Assembly (NCBI GenBank): GCA_900319595.1
Contig: ONOZ01000073.1
Location: 1-6,155, forward strand
Origin: an uncultured Bacteroidales bacterium
GTDB lineage: Bacteria; Bacteroidota; Bacteroidia; Bacteroidales; P3
Direction of reading: 5' to 3'
DNA: 6,155 nt
Part shown: piece after piece, positions 4,405 to 6,155 of the stretch
Position numbering within the stretch: the stretch's first letter is position 1
Layout of the letters: each line of letters opens with the position of its first letter
Notes under the pieces: model-generated
What the model was told of the DNA's origin: nothing
Seen by the model: the letters and a program-made list of their open reading frames with translations, nothing else
The model's database searches: none
Position numbers and translations under genes: made by a program

Positions 4405-6155
4405 ATGAAAAGGTTATTTAATTTATTGCTTTTAGCAATACTTTTAGCTCCTTTAGGAATCTTTGCTCAAACGACTACTTTGAGTGAGGATTTTTCAGGA
4501 GATTTCCCTCCTACCGGTTGGACTACTATCAATGTCAGAGGTAACCAGCAATGGCAAAAGTCTGGGGAGAGTGCTTTTGTGAACTATGCTAGTAGTGGGC
4601 ATAATAATTATTTGATTACTCCTCAAATAGAGGTGAAAGCAAATACCATAATCTCTTTTGATTATGCGGCAACTTACGCATCTTACACTAGTTACACTAC
4701 ATTCACAGTAGAGATATCTGAGACGGGAAATACCGCGAGTGATTTCACAACGGTTTTACAAACTATTGATTGGACAACATCAAGTTTGGAAATTAGTTTG
4801 TCTGCCTATGCTGGAAAGAATGTGTATATTGCATTCCATGTGGTTGATGCCGATGGTACAGGTGTTACTTTAGATAATGTTGAGATTGACCCTAAATCTT
4901 GTCCAAAGCCTGCAGATGTTGCGGCTTCTACGACTTCGTCTTCTGCAACATTAACTTGGACGGGTGATGGTACTTCTTATGATGTAGAGTATGCTACATC
5001 TTCTGCTTTTACTGAAGCTACACAGCTATCAGGTACTTCTCCTATGGATATTACAGGTTTGAATAGCAATACTACTTACTATTTCCGTGTGCGTAACAAT
5101 TGCGGAGATGAACAAAGTGCTTGGGTAACAGTTTCAGCTAAAACTGCCTGTGGTGGAGAAACTGCATTGCCTTACAAGCATAGTTTTGACGATAATAATG
5201 CAATTCCAACATGTTGGACAAAGATTTATGCATCAGGAAGTAACAATCCTCATACGCAAGCTTTAACCGCTATTGGAGCATCTACGACACATACAGATCC
5301 TAATGTTTGTTATGACGGCTCTCGTGCATGGGAGGTTAAAGGTGGTAATGTAATGGTTGCTTTGCCTCCATTCAGTGACCAAAACCAAGCAAGATTAGAA
5401 TTTTGGTATCGTCAAAATGGTACTACTTCTCAAAAAGTTGGCGGTGGTGCTGCTGGAAGTGCGGGTACTTTTGAGATTGGTTATGTAACTACTTTGGATT
5501 CTGATGGTTCTACATTTACTGCTTTGGATACATTGGACGAATATGCAGGACAAAAGACAGGTCAAATGCGTTACGTTTTTGTAGATTTGGACGCTGTGCC
5601 AGACGGAGCATATGTTGCTTTGAAATATACAATGGCAAATGCTCAAGTTTCTTGGTATATAGATGCTTTGACTGTTGATTACATGCCTGCTTGCGATGCT
5701 ATTACAGGCAGACCTACGGTAAAAAATTGCGATGACAATTCTGCAACTATCGTATGGGAAGACGTTGATGACAATACTGAATGGTGGGCATATTGGCAAA
5801 AAGACGGCGAAGATACTTGGACTGAGGAACATGTTTATTCCAAAGAGTTATCTTTGACAGGACTAACTGCAACAAGTACATATAAAGTATTTGTAAAAGC
5901 GTGTGATGATGAACGTGCTGCAGTTAAAGACACTTTGATTTTCAAAACAACTGCTGTTCCTTTTGAGGTAACTGACGGTTCTGTAATAAGTTTCTCAGAA
6001 GATGCAATAGAAACACACATTCAAACTCATTCATCTTCTGTTAATCAATGGATAATAGGTTCTGCAACGGGATTAGAGACTGAGGACCCTAAATCGTTGT
6101 ATTTATCTGACGATAGTTCAAGTTATAATCACTCTGCAGCAATCACACACGCTTA
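4405..6155 (+). CDS. Large secreted multidomain adhesin-like protein, choice-of-anchor J / cleaved-adhesin and FN3 modules (partial, 3' end missing)
   Basis: The frame is open from ATG 4405 to the window edge: 583 codons plus 2 nt without a stop. Residues 1-21 are a signal peptide (MKR, Leu-rich core, GIFA) with Q22 after the likely cleavage site. Module 1 (about 26-165) is a jelly-roll of the cleaved-adhesin / choice-of-anchor J type (EDFSGDFPPTGWT at 28-40, NNYLITPQIEV at 67-77, TLDNVEID near its end). Module 2 (about 166-248) is a fibronectin type III domain (CPKPADV, ATLTWTG, GLNSNTTYYFRVRNNCG at 218-234). Module 3 (about 249-428) is a second jelly-roll (HSFDDNNAIPTCWTKI at 259-274, WYIDALTVDY near its end). 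Module 4 (about 430-516) is a second FN3 (SATIVWED, LTGLTATSTYKVFVKACDD at 484-502). A third jelly-roll begins at about 518 and is cut by the edge. Such arrays are typical of Bacteroidota cell-surface adhesins and gingipain-like hemagglutinin regions; a ligand cannot be named. A C-terminal T9SS tail is expected but not visible. The ATG follows ACAACA, with no Shine-Dalgarno sequence. Confidence 0.9.
   Translation, partial: MKRLFNLLLLAILLAPLGIFAQTTTLSEDFSGDFPPTGWTTINVRGNQQWQKSGESAFVNYASSGHNNYLITPQIEVKANTIISFDYAATYASYTSYTTFTVEISETGNTASDFTTVLQTIDWTTSSLEISLSAYAGKNVYIAFHVVDADGTGVTLDNVEIDPKSCPKPADVAASTTSSSATLTWTGDGTSYDVEYATSSAFTEATQLSGTSPMDITGLNSNTTYYFRVRNNCGDEQSAWVTVSAKTACGGETALPYKHSFDDNNAIPTCWTKIYASGSNNPHTQALTAIGASTTHTDPNVCYDGSRAWEVKGGNVMVALPPFSDQNQARLEFWYRQNGTTSQKVGGGAAGSAGTFEIGYVTTLDSDGSTFTALDTLDEYAGQKTGQMRYVFVDLDAVPDGAYVALKYTMANAQVSWYIDALTVDYMPACDAITGRPTVKNCDDNSATIVWEDVDDNTEWWAYWQKDGEDTWTEEHVYSKELSLTGLTATSTYKVFVKACDDERAAVKDTLIFKTTAVPFEVTDGSVISFSEDAIETHIQTHSSSVNQWIIGSATGLETEDPKSLYLSDDSSSYNHSAAITHA

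Noticed and set aside
5395..6020. Two minus-strand ORFs (145 and 61 codons)
   Set aside because: Both are antisense to the adhesin gene, whose frame is open for 583 codons with clear modules.

Overview
The window looks like chromosomal DNA from an AT-rich member of the Bacteroidota. Four things support this. The S8 peptidase ends in a type IX secretion system (T9SS) type A sorting domain. Both signal peptides are followed directly by Gln, as is usual in this phylum. Promoters fit the Bacteroidota pattern (TTTG, about 19-20 nt, TAnnTTTG). The forward-strand genes have A-rich leaders before ATG with no clear Shine-Dalgarno sequence. The genus cannot be named from this sequence.

Layout. (1) At the left edge, on the minus strand, is the N-terminal part of a membrane-anchored coiled-coil protein that runs off the window; its topology fits RmuC, but no catalytic part is visible. 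(2) A divergent intergenic region (563-752) holds a perfect 7-bp inverted repeat and a very good promoter for the next gene. (3) 753-2900 encodes a secreted subtilisin-like peptidase with a complete Asp/His/Asn/Ser set, a large insertion in the catalytic domain and a T9SS tail. (4) 2992-3372 encodes the glycine cleavage H protein (gcvH). It is followed, after a long hairpin, by a small VanZ-like membrane protein (start best placed at 3455). (5) 3845-4404 is a long AT-rich region with a palindrome, a promoter, and an unusually long leader of about 300 nt. The leader contains a 4-codon and a 43-codon small ORF and RNA segments that could pair in two alternative ways. (6) From 4405 to the right edge is the N-terminal 583 residues of a large secreted adhesin-like protein: a signal peptide, then alternating jelly-roll (cleaved-adhesin / choice-of-anchor J type) and fibronectin type III modules. 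This gene is open at the window edge.

How they fit together. The peptidase is very probably T9SS cargo. The adhesin-like protein probably is too, but its C-terminus is outside the window. They are separated by the gcvH-vanZ pair and have their own promoters, so no operon links them. gcvH is a housekeeping C1-metabolism gene, and its VanZ-like neighbour is probably co-transcribed. I found no convincing new multi-gene system. The least explained part is the adhesin leader (about 4068-4404).
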